Source: Nissolia schottii (Eukaryota; Streptophyta; Magnoliopsida; Fabales; Fabaceae). From it: a DNA stretch of 64,000 bases. Below are positions 48,085 to 61,245 of the stretch, one piece after another. Both the position numbers and the translations under genes were made by a program. The stretch lies in NCBI GenBank assembly GCA_003254905.1, contig QANU01003176.1:979564-1043563 (forward strand), in the 5' to 3' direction. Numbering within the stretch: position 1 is the first letter of the stretch; every line of letters begins with the position of its first letter. A model generated the notes under the pieces. It was not told the origin of the DNA. It searched no databases and saw nothing but the letters and a program-made list of their open reading frames with translations.

Positions 48085-48106
48085 TCTCTCTCTCTCTCTC
48101 TCTCTC
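48085..48106. repeat. (CT)n tract in the MIC10 leader
   Basis: CT repeats immediately before the MIC10 start codon (GA on the coding strand). A second CT run is at 48181-48195. Such tracts are common in plant 5'UTRs. Confidence 0.85.
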
Positions 48107-48439
48107 AGATTCTTCTGATGATTTCCTTTCTCTTCTTCTCTCGGACGAGACGATCAACTCCACACACGCGATGGATGCCTCTCTCTCTCTCTCTCATGTG
48201 ACACCGCAAGAGTCACAACAGAGAATTCCCGTCTCGCGTGCGTTTCCACCATTAGGGTTGGCCTGGCCTGGGCTGGGCTGGGCTGGCCTGCTCCTCTCTC
48301 CTAAGCTTGAGCTGGCCTGTTTCTCTCTCTGGGTTATGGCCCAACCAACCCAGTCATTCCTCCCTTGCTCTTTTCTTTTTCACAAAAACAATATTGTTTT
48401 TTCACCAAGTCTTTTTTAGTTAAAAATGGTTTTTTTGGT

Positions 48440-49390
48440 TAACGTGCATTGCTCCCTTTGTCTGTTAAAAATAACTATTTCAACCGCACAAAAAAATGTA
48501 AAAATATCTATTTGGTTAATCAACATTTTTCATAGCATGTAGCATTGTCATTTTAATTTAAATTATTTTTTGGTTAATGAACATTATACATACCTCATAT
48601 CATTTTCTTTCTTATTAAAAGAATTATTTTTTGATTAATATTTTTTTTATAGCCTATAGCCTTATTTTTCTAATTAGAAATGAATGAACATTTTTTATAG
48701 TCTAAAACTTTTTTTGTTTTTGTTAAAAATAAAATTTTAGATAATGTGTATTTTTCATAGTATATAATTTTCTCTTTTTGGTTAATAGTCATTTTTCCTA
48801 GCATATAGTATTGTCTTTTTACTTTAAAAATAATCTTTTGGTTGATGGTTGATGGACATTTTTCATTCCTATAACCTTATCCTTTTAACTAAAAAATAAT
48901 TTTTGATTTATGAGAAATTTTCATTTCTAGCATTGTCTTTTTATCTAAAAATGATTGTTGGATTGATTGACATTTTTCATAGCATATAACATTGTCCTTT
49001 TAGTTAAAAAGATTTTTTTTTAATGATCATTTTTCATAGTCATCCACTTATATTTTTAATTAATTTTTTTATGGACATATTTTATAGCCTATAACTTTAT
49101 TTTTTTTCAACTAAAAATGGATTTTGGATTAATGGACATTTTTTCATAGCCTAATAACCTTGTGTTTTTTTTTTTTTTAAATATTTGTTTAGTTAATAGA
49201 CAATATTCATATTCCGTTATGTTCTACAATATCTGAATATCATTGACAATGTTTACAGCTTTGTCTTTTAAGTTAGAAATAAAATTTTAGTTAATAAATA
49301 TTTTTTATAACCTATATCCATGTCTATTTAATTAAAGAGGGTTATTTTTTTAATTGAACACTTTTCATAACCTTATTTTTTTGGTTAATA
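48440..49390. repeat. Diverged tandem minisatellite, unit about 45-65 bp
   Basis: A recurring module reads roughly GGTTAATGGACATTTTTCAT, then AGCCTATAACATTGTCTTTT, then AGTTAAAAATAA. Recognisable copies of the AGC(A/C)TATA core lie near 48534, 48650, 48756, 48798, 48862, 48921, 48977, 49035, 49083, 49146, 49255, 49307 and 49366. Copies are heavily diverged and vary in length. It is AT-rich and non-coding. Confidence 0.7.
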
Positions 49391-50170
49391 TAATAATAGA
49401 AGGAAAAAAAATTATTTTAGCCTCTAATTTTACATTAGTCACCATGTTAATCTTTCAACAAAATTTGTCATCATATTCGTCTATCTATAATTTAAAGTAC
49501 CACACCATATTAGTTATTTTCTTAGCTAATATAAGAAAATTAATTAACAGAAGATGATATAGCACAATTAAATGTAGTGTAGCTATAAACTTAACATCTA
49601 TAATAATAATAATAATAATATACTTTTAAATAACATTCTTTAAAGGCAATTAAAAATGATTTTAAAATAGATTTTGGAACTTTAATTGGTTTGGATGACT
49701 TTCATTTAAAAATATAAACATAAATTAAAGTTTTTCTATTATTATAGTTAATTTTTTCACATTAGGTAACTAAAGAGTTTTTTAATTTTTTTTAATGACT
49801 AATCTGATGACAACAAATCTTTTGAGACTATTGTAGTGACTAGTATAAAATTGAAGGTTCAAAATAGTGATTAATTTGATTCATTAATATTTTAAAAATT
49901 AACTTACATTTATAGCATTTTTCCCTTCATAATTATTAATAGTACTTTTTATTTTTTTGGTTATGGAAGTTATGACTTGATTAATGAGAAGAATGAGCAA
50001 TTAGTGATATTATCATAAAAAATAAAAATAAAAAAAGATTGAAAATGGACGGATGTTGAGAAATGCTTGGGTTGTTGTGGAGTGATTTATTGAAAAAGTG
50101 TTTGGGAAAGAAGAAAAGAAAAGGAATCTGGACGGGGTGGAGTAAAAACAAGAGGTCTTTGCGGCATAGG
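49391..50170. other. AT-rich intergenic region upstream of patellin
   Basis: Includes a short (AAT)n run near 49600-49620. No gene seen. The last ~100 bp should hold the patellin promoter and leader. Confidence 0.5.
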
Positions 50171-50252
50171 ATTCCGCAGGTGAATGTGCCAGTTACCACC
50201 TAAACAAACCCTTTCATCTTTTTCTCACTTTCTCAGCCCTCTTGTTTTCCGA

Positions 50253-51989
50253 ATGGCTGACGGTGATTCTTCAAATCCTCCTCTCGTTACCGATAAGGAA
50301 GCCCAGCCCCCACCGCAGGCTTCAGCGGAGCCTGTTTTGCCCGCTGCTGCTACTGTAGCAGCTGAAAGCAAAGAAGACGTCCCTCCTCCTGAAGCTGCCA
50401 GCTCAGAGGATGAGGTTGTAGTTGCTCAAGGCCAGACCCCTCCTGAGCAACAAGAGGCAGAGCACCACAAGAAGATTATTCCACATAATTTGGTGTCCTT
50501 CAAGGAGGAGAGCAACAGGGTTTCCGATCTCTCTGATTCCGAGAGAACCGCCCTCCAAGACCTCAAGCAACTCCTAGCTGACTCCCTCCTCCCCAAAACA
50601 CAACCAGCCACAACCACCGCGGCGGCGGAGGAGGAGGAGGAGGAGGTCTCCATATGGGGAGTCCCTCTGCTGAAGGACGAAAGGACAGACGTCATCCTCC
50701 TCAAGTTCCTCCGAGCCCGCGACTTCAAAGTCAAGGACGCCTTCTCCATGATCAACGACACCCTCCGGTGGCGGAAGGACTTCAACATCGACGCCCTCCT
50801 CCACGAGGACCTCGGCGACGACCTCGACAAGGTGGTGTTCATGCACGGCCACTCCAGGGAGGGCCACCCGGTCTGCTACAACGTCTACGGAGAGTTCCAG
50901 AACAAGGAGCTTTACCACAAGACCTTCTCCACCGAGGAGAGGCGCGCCAAGTTCCTGCGCTGGCGGATACAGTTCTTGGAGAGGAGCATCAGGAACCTCG
51001 ACTTCAACCCGGGGGGCGTCAACACCATCTTCCAAGTCAACGACCTCAAGAATTCCCCCGGCCCTGCCAAGAGGGACCTTCGCCTTGCCACCAAGCAAGC
51101 TCTCCTGCTGCTTCAGGACAATTATCCCGAGTTTGTCTACAAGCAGGTTCACTTCCCTTTCCCTTTTCTTTTTTTCTTTTTTGCAACTTATTGTTGATTG
51201 GTTCTGAATGTGAATGCTGGCGTAGGTTTTCATCAATGCCCCCTGGTGGTATCTTGCATTCTATACCATGATCAGTCCATTCTTGACTCAGAGGACCAAA
51301 AGCAAGTTTGTGTTTGCAGGCCCATCCAAGTCCCCCGACACACTTTTCAAGTTAGTCAACTCATCTACTCTTTGGGGATTGATTTGGGAGCGTCTCCTTT
51401 TCTCTGTTTTGATTTGTTTATTGGGTTATATGAGTTATGTGACCTTGTGTATTTCTTTGCAATTTATATAGGTATATTTCTCCTGAGCAGGTGCCTATTC
51501 AGTATGGAGGCCTTAGCGTAGACTTTTGTGACTGCAACCCTGATTTCAGTATGTCCGATCCCATCACCGAAGTTCCTTTAAAGCCAACCACAAAGCAAAC
51601 TGTTGAAATCGCCATTTATGAGGTGCCATTGCCTGGGTCCCTCTCTTTGGATTCCCTTTTTTGTGCTCCTTTTGGCTATAGTTTAGTCTCTGAATTCGAA
51701 AGATCTCATTAGATTGAGGTGATTGATTTTGCAGAAATGCATTATTGTTTGGGAGCTGAGGGTGGTGGGCTGGGAGGTTAGCTATAGTGCTGAATTCAAG
51801 CCTGATGCTCCAGATGGATATGCAGTCATTATACACAAGGCCACAAAGATGTCCCCCACTGATGAGCCTGTCGTTTCCAATAGCTTTAAAGTTGGCGAAC
51901 TGGGCAAGCTATTGCTCACCATCGACAATCCCACCTTGAAGAAGAAGAGGCTTCTTTACAGGTTCAAGATCAAACCTTACTCTGATTGA
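50253..51989 (+). CDS. Patellin (SEC14-GOLD protein), 474 aa
   Basis: Exons 50253-51146, 51226-51350, 51472-51622 and 51735-51989; GT-AG; 474 aa. The N-terminal ~135 residues are acidic and Pro/Ala-rich with VSFKEESNRVSDLSDSER. Next come EEVSIWGVPLLKDERTDVIL, LLKFLRARDFKVKDAF (CRAL-TRIO N) and the SEC14 lipid-binding domain (VCYNVYGEF, RWRIQFLERSIRNLDF, APWWYLAFYTMISPFL, KFVFAGPSKSPDTLFKYI). A C-terminal GOLD domain has VWELRVVGWEVSYSAEF and KKRLLYRFKIKPYSD. Patellins bind phosphoinositides and act at the cell plate and plasma membrane in membrane trafficking. Length and acidic head fit the PATL3/PATL6-like size class; the exact number is not assigned. Exon 1 is notably GC-rich. A paralogue lies tail to tail at 55239-57226. 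Confidence 0.93.
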
Positions 51990-54631
51990 GAGAGATTAAA
52001 AATCACCTCTTGTCTCTGAAGTGATTTTGGGCACATGAAGGAAAGAAAATTGAAGTGTGTGAAATATGCATGTTCAGCCCATTATTCATCTATAATTTTG
52101 GTCGTGATTCAGTTGTTTGATGGTTGGCTTTCTTCTGTCTTTGTTGTATTTTTTTTTAGTATTTTTATTGTCCAGACAAGCGTTGAGCTCGTTTAAATTG
52201 TTATTTCATTTTCTGGTGACGATGATCAATGCCAGCGAAGAGAGTAGCACATGCAATTGGGGTTGGAGTTGGTTTAATGAGGTTCTATATAAGTTACCAG
52301 CATTATGTTGACACTTTGGTTAGGAGAATTTTCAATGTAAAATATTGTAATCGGTACTTATCCAGTGTGGAATTTGGTCCACTTATAACTTTACTGCCGA
52401 TGATGCCGGCAAACGAGAAATATGCTTGATTGTGTACGTGTTGGATATATAACAAGTACTCTCTGCATGTGAGGTGAGCGCTTGTGTGACCCCTTTCTGT
52501 GTTTTTTTTTTATTAATGGCGGATAGTGTGTGCAGGCGGTATCTGAACGTGCAAAGTTGCCTATGTCGGTGTGAGTATGTCTGCATCCTAATTTGTTAGC
52601 TTACAAAGCTTTCCATGTTTTTAGATTTGTCTCCACGTCACCTTTTCTGTCATCTTTCTGGGTGGATCTCTAAAATTTAATTTCCGAATCCAAGTTGAAT
52701 GTTTTAAAAAATTTCTCAACAAATCAGCTCCTCTGAAATGTTAATACTAGGTTTTCCATTGATGAATCTGTTTTTATTAGTTGGTTTGGTACATGTGGTT
52801 GGCTTGGTTCTTTTTTGCTCAACCGTCGGTTGATTGCGTCTTTGCTCTATCTACTATGCCCTTCTTCTTGCCGTAGTCATTTTTGTAGTTGATCCTGAAC
52901 TCTACCGAAATCAAAAAGCTAGCGCATAATGTGAGGTGAGGCCCCAAGACAACAAGAGTATCAGTATATCACACCAAACTTTTGCTTATTCATACTTGTG
53001 TATCAGCGGCGTTGTCTTAATCCATGTTACCATTTGTGGCCAAAATAATTTCGGTGGGTAAGACAAAATTTGCCAGCTGCTCCAATTGAGATGGGAGATC
53101 AGATAATTAAGTGGGCACCGTGCTTTTTTATATTTGGTGCTAGTTTATTTTTGAAAAAATATACGAAAGAGTTGAAAATAATCTTCTATTGAATGTATTT
53201 ACTTGGCTAAAATCTAGATGGTAAAACATTAACAGAATGACCATTTTTCTGTAGAAGAATAATGATTTAGCTATACTGATTTTGATGTGAAAACCCTTAT
53301 GTGCATAGCAAAAACATCGTCGGTAGATGGAAGAGGTCCCTGTTTACGCATCTAAACTTGTTTTAGGAGATAATATAAAGAGATAAATGAAAATTTTTAA
53401 TGATATTTTGTAACATTCAATTCATAATAATTATTTTAACCAGGCTAGCATTCGAAATTCAAAAGAACGGAATTTGTTAGTTGGTCTTTCAATGTTTTGG
53501 TGGAAGATGCATCGGGGTAGGTGACCTTTTCTGTTTTGTTCTTTTATTTCAATGATAGATTTAGTGCGCAAGATGGTTGCAATCATTAACTTTGCAGTTG
53601 TCAATATTATTAATTGTTAATATTATATATAAATATAACCGGTTCCGGAAGCTTTTGTAATGGTTTAAAGTCTAAACAAATATTTGGTTCGTCGATATTT
53701 CCACTCTTCAACAGGTTGTTATAACCGGTAAATATAGCGTGGCTTGTTGAAACATTTTGCATTGGATTGGGCCAAGTGTGGTGTGTGTACATAACACTAG
53801 AAGAAGGGTTTTATTTCATGACCAGAAACACCATAAAGAAGGTTTCAGGGTAGGGTTATTTTGTGTGTTTTTTTGGAGGAAAAAAACCAAAAAGCAATAC
53901 CCATGACATCAGCTGACATAGGTACCAACCTCCAAAAGTGGAGTGACAAGTTCAACATCCCAGTCTGCCGCACAAGCATTCTCCTTCTTATCCAAGAGAT
54001 TAGTACATTGATATATCCCAGTCGCGCCGAAATAGGATCTCTATTAACATCAATAATGTCACCAAAACCATGATGTGTGCTGCAATGAGAGACATAATGT
54101 GTGTGTATTTTATGTGTACAGTGAGAAATAAATTGTTTTGGGAGAATTGTTGTTAGGTGAAGAAACGGTGAATATTTTATGTGTGACAACATATATTAGG
54201 AGGTTGAATGCATTATGATTTTGAGTTTTGAGTCTCTTTTAAATTGATGATTGTATTTTTTTGATGAAATTTAACAAATTGATTTGTGAAATCATGAAGA
54301 TAGACCATAAAAGTAACATTATGTTAGTACTTAAATGAATGAGGAAAGACAATTAAATAATTTATACATTCACACAATTAGCCCTTTTAACTTTTAGATA
54401 ATTTTGTTTAAGATGGGGTTGACAAAAAAACTTACTTTAACCTTCTAATCACATGGACTATATATCTCAAGTACATAAAGAAATATTGTGTAGTTTCATT
54501 TGAGAAATTTTTCTGATAACACAATATCAAGTTAAATATGCTATTTGATCAATTATAACAATTCAGTGTTGGAAAAAAAAAAACACACCACAAACTCTGA
54601 AATGCTCGTGTTTTTTTTTTTTTTTTTTTTT
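51990..54631. other. Intergenic region between the patellin genes, left part
   Basis: Begins with the patellin 3'UTR. AT-rich, no intact gene. The open frame at 53861-54073 is described separately. Confidence 0.5.
53861..54073 (+). other. Unidentified 70-aa open frame
   Basis: The less AT-rich stretch 53903-54080 is open on both strands and ends GSLLTSIMSPKP on the plus strand. On the minus strand it reads HHGFGDIIDVNRDPISARLG. Composition and dual openness suggest a gene fragment, but I do not recognise either translation. Confidence 0.2.
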
Positions 54632-55124
54632 NNNNNNNNNNNNNNNNNNNNNNNNNNNNNNNNNNNNNNNNNNNNNNNNNNNNNNNNNNNNNNNNNNNNN
54701 NNNNNNNNNNNNNNNNNNNNNNNNNNNNNNNNNNNNNNNNNNNNNNNNNNNNNNNNNNNNNNNNNNNNNNNNNNNNNNNNNNNNNNNNNNNNNNNNNNNN
54801 NNNNNNNNNNNNNNNNNNNNNNNNNNNNNNNNNNNNNNNNNNNNNNNNNNNNNNNNNNNNNNNNNNNNNNNNNNNNNNNNNNNNNNNNNNNNNNNNNNNN
54901 NNNNNNNNNNNNNNNNNNNNNNNNNNNNNNNNNNNNNNNNNNNNNNNNNNNNNNNNNNNNNNNNNNNNNNNNNNNNNNNNNNNNNNNNNNNNNNNNNNNN
55001 NNNNNNNNNNNNNNNNNNNNNNNNNNNNNNNNNNNNNNNNNNNNNNNNNNNNNNNNNNNNNNNNNNNNNNNNNNNNNNNNNNNNNNNNNNNNNNNNNNNN
55101 NNNNNNNNNNNNNNNNNNNNNNNN
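54632..55124. other. Assembly gap of 493 N
   Basis: Preceded by a poly-T run (54611-54631) and followed by a poly-A run (55125-55142). The sequence is unknown. Confidence 0.99.
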
Positions 55125-55238
55125 AAAAAAAAAAAAAAAAAACACCAAAACCCCACCACACACCCTTATTAAATAATCCTCCCTTCACCTTAGCCTTTTT
55201 CTTATCAAACAAACGGGGCAGACATCCTTGAAAGCTTT

Positions 55239-57134
55239 TTATTCGGAGATGGGGTTGGTCTTGGACCTGTAGAGGAGTTTCTTCTTCTTTGATGTTTGGT
55301 TATCGATGGTGAGCACAACCTTGCCAGGTTCGCCAACTTTGAAGCTGTTGCTAATTACAGTCTCACCAGCGGGAGCAATTCTCCTGCTCTTCTGTACTAT
55401 CACAGTGTACCCATCCTCAGCACTGGGCACAAATTCAGCCCCATAGGTCACATCCCAACCCAATACTCGGAGTTCCCAAACCAGATGGCTTTTCTGCATA
55501 TTCGAAAATGTATGAGCATAGAATATACACAGAAGAGAAGAGAAGAGAGAAGAGCCTCATACTCGCTACTCGCTCACCTCAGCAAATGAGAACTCAACGG
55601 TATGTTTTGTTGCTGGTTTGATAGTAACCTCAGTAACAGGGTCGGCAGTAGTGAATTCGTGGTCACCGTGTCTGCTCAGTCCACCGTATTGAACAGGCAC
55701 TTGCTCAGGAGCTATATATCTGTTGTTCACACATAATGGATCACAGTAAGCCAAGTACATGCCTAATAAATGGTAACAATAGCAATATGAATGACCGGAC
55801 CGCAAACAAGAAAAGGGAATGGAAGGTGGTACATACTTGAAAAGGGTATCGGAAGACTTGGATGGGCCAGCAAATACAAACTTGCTCTTGGTCCTCTGGG
55901 TGAGGAAAGCACTGATCATCCTCGAAAAGGCAAGGTACCACCAAGGCACGTTGATAAACACCTGCCCAGCCCACCAAGGTCGCAACAATAAATACAATAA
56001 AATGATGAAGGGTGGGTATTAATTATTGTTTTGAGAATTGGTACCTGCTTGGCAACGCACTCGGGGTAATTATCCTGAAGGAGCTGAAGGGCCTGGTTGG
56101 TGGCAAGCCTGAGTTCCCTCTTGCTAAACAAGAGGCCAGCAGAGTTTTTAAGATCGTTGACCTGCACTATCGTGGATATACCTGTTGGAGTGAAGTCCAG
56201 CTTCCTCACGCTCTTCTCCAAGAACTGGATCCTCCACCTTATGAACTTGTGCCTCTTGTCCTCCTCTGAAAACGTCTTCTGGTACAGCTCCTTGTCTTCT
56301 TCGAACTCCCCGAACACGTTGTAGCACACCGAGTGCCCTTCCTTGTCGCATCCGTGGGTGAACACCACCTTGTCCCACTCGCTGCCCAGATCCTCCTCCA
56401 CCAGGCCCTCCATCCCGAACTCCTTCCGCCACCGGACCGTGTTCTTGATCATGCTGAAGGCCTCCTTCACCTTGAAATCCCTGGCTCTCAGGAACTTGAG
56501 CAGGATCACGTCGCTCCTCTCGTCTGCAAGCAGCGGAATTCCCCATATCTCTACTTCCTCTGGAGCAACCTCTTCCTCTGAGGCTGCGGTTTTTTCAATT
56601 GCTTCCGCCGTCTTGGCTCCGTCCCCGTCCCCGTCCCCGTCCGCGGCAGCTGCTGCTGCTTCTGCTTTCTCCTCCTCCACCTCTGCAACAACCTCCTTCT
56701 CTTGTTCAGCCTCTTTAGGAGGCTCAGCAGCAGTAGCAGCTTGGGTTTTTTCTTCCACTTTAGGCTCCTCCTCTGGTTTCTTCTCTTCTTCTACTGCAAC
56801 CACCACCTCCTCTTGTTTCTTCTCTTGTTGTTCTTCTTCAGCAGGCACCGCCTCTTCCTTCTTCTCCTGTGCTGCAGCTGCTGCCACCTCTTCGTTCTTC
56901 TTGTCTTGTTGTTGTTCCTTTGGGGGAGTTGGAGGTGCAGAGAGCTCGTGCTTGTTAAGTGCTTCTTGAATTAAGTGCTTGAGCTCATCGAGTGCCTTCT
57001 TCTGGCCTTCTGGGAGCTCACCAACCACGTTCGTCTCCTCCTTGAAGGACACCGACTGCGCTATCTGATTCTTCTCTTCTTCTTCTTCTCCTTCCCCCTT
57101 CTTCTCTGCCTCTGTCTCAGTGGTAGGTTTTTCC

Positions 57135-57171
<37 letters not shown>

Positions 57172-57226
57172 CCACAGCCACGGCGGCCACCACTTCCTCA
57201 GCTGGTTTCTGGGGTTCCTCCGCCAT
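55239..57226 (-). CDS. Patellin (SEC14-GOLD protein), long acidic head, 567 aa
   Basis: Exons: 56045-57226, 55837-55961, 55578-55719, 55239-55493; GT-AG; 567 aa. The head of about 235 residues is Glu/Ala/Lys-rich, with a (PE)n run encoded by a GGCTCA-type repeat and a (DG)n run near residues 197-203. A short conserved motif in it is QSVSFKEETNVVGELPEGQ. Then EVEIWGIPLLADERSDVILL, LLKFLRARDFKVKEAF, the SEC14 domain (VPWWYLAFSRMISAFL, KFVFAGPSKSSDTLFKYI) and the GOLD domain ending KKKLLYRSKTNPISE. Exons 2 and 4 match the plus-strand patellin in length (125 and 255 nt), so the two are paralogues. Same family role: phosphoinositide binding and membrane trafficking. Confidence 0.93.
57135..57170. 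repeat. Six GGCTCA units coding the (Pro-Glu)n run
   Basis: A coding hexanucleotide repeat in exon 1 of the minus-strand patellin. Read on the minus strand, TGAGCC units give alternating Glu and Pro. Length variation would change protein length without a frameshift. Confidence 0.85.
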
Positions 57227-57619
57227 GGATGAGGAAGGATCGATCGCTTACAAGATGGTTGAAACTTGCTGGAAATTCAACGAACTAGTACAAATAACAA
57301 TTACACAGGGGGAGGTTGAAGTGCTATTAATAAAGTGTTAGGAGTTGAATTTGAAATTGAAAGAAATAGAAGAAGAAGAGATACGAACGAGGGAGAAACG
57401 GGGAGAGAGGTGGCGTTGTTGGTTGTTGGGTGTTGGGTGTGAGTGGGATGGGAAGAACCAGTCTGTCAGTACTAGTATGCCAGCAGTACACCACTTACTT
57501 CATGTCTCTGAGGTGGGCCCTACCTCCCTTCTGTTCCCCCCCCCCCGTTGTGTCATACATACATATGGATACGGCTCTCTTATTTTCAATTCTCGATTGT
57601 CACTTCCTCCTTAATAATT

Positions 57620-60600
57620 CTCTTACCCTTTCACTTCCTNCCCCTTGTAATATTCACATCCTTAAAGTTGTAAATTTGCTACTTATATATATTCTTAAGC
57701 TTGCTTCGCTATTTATATAATGTTTTGACCCACCGCTTTTAATCCCTAAATTGCTATAATTACATCAACCCAATGAATGGATTAGTAATAACAAAAAAAA
57801 TTCAGAAACACTAATTTAATTTAGCGGGAATCAATGACAAATTGATTTCTTCTAAAATATAACAGTAATACTAGCAACGTTCATATATTTGTCCCGTTTG
57901 GGAAGTAATATTGCATTGCATTTTAGCATTATGAATAAATGAATGGCGTGTTGTTGTTAACATTTTTTTAAAATGAAACAAGGGGCAAGATAGATAAGAA
58001 TCAAATCAAACGCTATCACGATTTTAGTTACCATTATTAAAGTAATCAAAACAAGTTTATTCAAAATCGCTTTTGCCAGCCGCACATCCATTAATTTTGT
58101 GCTTTTTTAAAAACACAATTTCACTGATTTTCAAATCACACAAAGCTACTTTTAATTTCTCAATTAAAGAGAAATTTAAAAAATAAAAAACAAAGTATTC
58201 AAAAGTAGTTTCCATGATGTAAAGAGTGTTTCCCCTCCTTCAGACACAGTGCCAACATTTAAAAGCCCATACAATTAACGAATTGGTTAATTAAAAAAAT
58301 TATTACCTTCCTTTGTTAATTTGTACGAGAACATTCTGAAAACAATTAAAAAAGGGGGGAAAAGAAAAGCATGGCTCAATGTTCTAACCAGTTATTGATG
58401 TCATGTCTGCTTAACTTCGCCTACGATTCTTACCAGCTTACCCATGTGCCATACATAAATCGACAAGGGATTTAGTCACTGAGCGTCATGTCAAAAGTTG
58501 AGAAGAGATGCCGTTCTAAAGGTAAAAGTTGAAGGGAAGGCCGAAAACGAAAGTGGTAGGCCGGTAGGCAAAGAAAGATGAACATCAATTAATTAGAATC
58601 TACTTTTATTTATGTCATGTTTACTAATTAATTACTATATTTTGAAGATAGGTATGGATGATCAAACCTTTAACTTTTTTTATAGTTATAATAATTTTTA
58701 TATCATTTTAATAATTATTTTTTAAAAAAATTTTAATTGATGAAAAAACATAATTTTAATAATTTTATATTATATTTTTTTTACGTACATTATGGGTCAT
58801 TATCTTTTTTACATTTTTATTTTTATTTTTTATTTTTAAAAAATGTCTAAATTTTGTTTTAATTGGTTCCCCTTTTTCTTCATCAGTGTTTTTTTAATTT
58901 TTTTTCCCGGTTTACACCGGCATTGAGATCCCTGCTTTCAATTCACTAAGAAAAATGAAACATACACATATAGCCTAACACCTTTATTGGATTAACCCTA
59001 TCTTATTTGATTGCTAGTGAAAAATTAATTAATAACTAAATTGATGATATTTACCTAATTTCTTTGCAAAACTATATGTCTATGATTATGCATATCAACA
59101 CGGCATCGAAGCTTATTTTAAAAGAATGCAAGAGCTGAAGTACACAATCCTTTCCTTTGTAACTTAATTTAAACAAGTGTTTTTTTTAATAATTAAAAAA
59201 TATTCAAAACTCTTCAGTAAAAAAAATAAGCAAAGTCTATAAAAACATCATACGGACTAACAAAAACATACTAACACAAAGGCAAAACGATATCAAAACT
59301 AAACACAATAACTATAAAACGCGTCAAAACTTTTACACCACAACCCCAAAATGCGTCAAAACTAGACAACATTTTTTTTTTCCTTTAGGTAAAAGTTAAT
59401 TTTAGACAGTCTAACATAGGCTTTATTAAAAGAATTACTGTAAAAAAAGAATATTTGCTAATCAATATAAATTGATTATGAAATCATATGAACAATTAAT
59501 TACCAATTGGTTGTCCTGAGTAGTGGATCAGTACTATGTGTGTGTGGACAGAGCTGTCGCAGAGAAGAGAAGAATCAAATGAGAAAATTAGATGATGTGC
59601 AAATGTACGCACGTAGTAATGCTCAGCACGCAACTTATCAACAGCGGAAAGCAAGCAAACGTTCCTAACGAAGATAGATATCCAACACAGACAGAGTTGT
59701 CTGTCACGGAGAATATAATCACAGGTGGCGTTGGCGGTGGACCACGTCGTACACCCCGATGCAGTGAGCGTATATTCTTCGGACACGTATATGTTTGTTT
59801 TTTGGAACAGCCTGTCATGGGATCATCTCAACCTAATCATTGCATGACATGCAAATGGAACACCAACAACACAGCACCCCGTAGCCAGCCGGCAACAAAT
59901 TAGTATGAGAGACATTTATATCTTTGAATATTTTTTCTATGAAATTCACAATTTCACGCTGCGAGAGGTAATACTTAATTAACATCATCTTTAATGTCTA
60001 AATAGTACTTTTATATCTTTATTATTATATTATAAATAAATATAATATAAACATCATTAAAAATGACTTTCTCTCGTGTATGTGCGTCTCTCTGTCAAAA
60101 CAAAAAAAAAGGGGGACTTTGTTGTCTTTTCGCACATATAATGGCCCCCACACAGCACTTGTTCTTTCTCTTTCTTGCTCCTTCAAGCAAACCAAACCTG
60201 TTGGCTACCTCTTTCTTCTTCGCTGTCTCTTTCTTCTCTTCTCAAATCAAACGATCATGAATATTCTCAATGGATAATTATAAGTATTTTTTTTCCCTCT
60301 ATTTCCTTGTATATTTGTTTCTCCTTTCATTTCTCTCTTTAGTGACCGTAAAATATGATTATTAGTTTCAAGACTTAATAAATTGAGAAAAAACGCCTTA
60401 AACATATTTCCTAGTAAATGAGTAAGGTTACGTGCCAAGGACTAATTAATTTTGTGCGACGAGTGTGTAGTCAAACTTAATTTGCTTGTATAAAGGGATT
60501 CCATATATATATAATAATAATAATTGGACTTTTATAATCATCCAATTGGCCACGCCAATCTGTTTGTTTATTTTTAATGGATAAATATTAAATTAGTCAT

Positions 60601-61245
60601 TGTTAGAGTGATTGAATAAAATAAAAACATATGTGTGCTTTCAGTATATCCTTATTTCTAGGTTTCTTCTCGTTTGTTTAAAGCCCCGGATGTGCCTAAT
60701 TGCGTACCTTACTTTCTTAGCTTTATTCTTAAATATCTTATTGAACTGCTATTGCGGTTGGTTTATCTGCCTTCTCTTTTAGTTTGAGTCATGAAGTGAC
60801 TTCAAATTGTTTTAAGCACCAGCTGGTTATCTGAAAAGCATATATCTACATTTTGATCATACTCAAGTTATCTTCTTGTCCGTATATAATCGCGCTTCCT
60901 AACAATAACATGCACTATTTATAGAATTAAAAATGCTACATGTACATCCAATTTCATATCCCCATACATACACTATTAATAATGCACAAACTTTATTCTC
61001 ACGAGTGCACAAACATTACAAACATGTAAATAATACTTTCAACTATACTTAGTTAAGTGCACAAACATTACATGAGTTAAAACACAAATTTTATGTATAT
61101 AAGTACGATGTGTATGTATGATGTATGGTTTTTGGTGTACTTGTAACAGAATTCTTATAGGATTTCAATTTGTTTTTGCATACAACGATGACAACAAATT
61201 ATAAACAACAGTGATCAGCTACACAAGAGCTAACAACCTAAAATA
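57620..61245. other. AT-rich intergenic region, no gene supported
   Basis: One undetermined base lies at 57640. A GC-richer, non-repetitive patch at about 59500-59900 and a pyrimidine-rich, leader-like patch at 60060-60260 stand out. Neither gives a protein I recognise or a clear gene structure. Confidence 0.5.

Noticed and set aside
50426-51236. Minus-strand and second-frame open reading frames within patellin exon 1
   Set aside because: GC-rich shadows of the real exon; translations are low-complexity and match no family.
54545-55231. Long open frames across the N gap
   Set aside because: Almost all residues are undetermined; the frame only reflects the absence of stops in N.
56148-57232. 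Plus-strand Ser/Leu-rich frames across the second patellin
   Set aside because: Antisense shadows of the Glu/Lys/Ala-rich patellin head.
59592-59903. 103-aa frame in a GC-richer patch
   Set aside because: Overlaps frames on the other strand, has no recognisable domain and no plausible splice partners.
60063-60277. Short frames in a pyrimidine-rich patch
   Set aside because: Composition resembles a plant 5' leader, but no coding exon follows. Not enough to call a gene.
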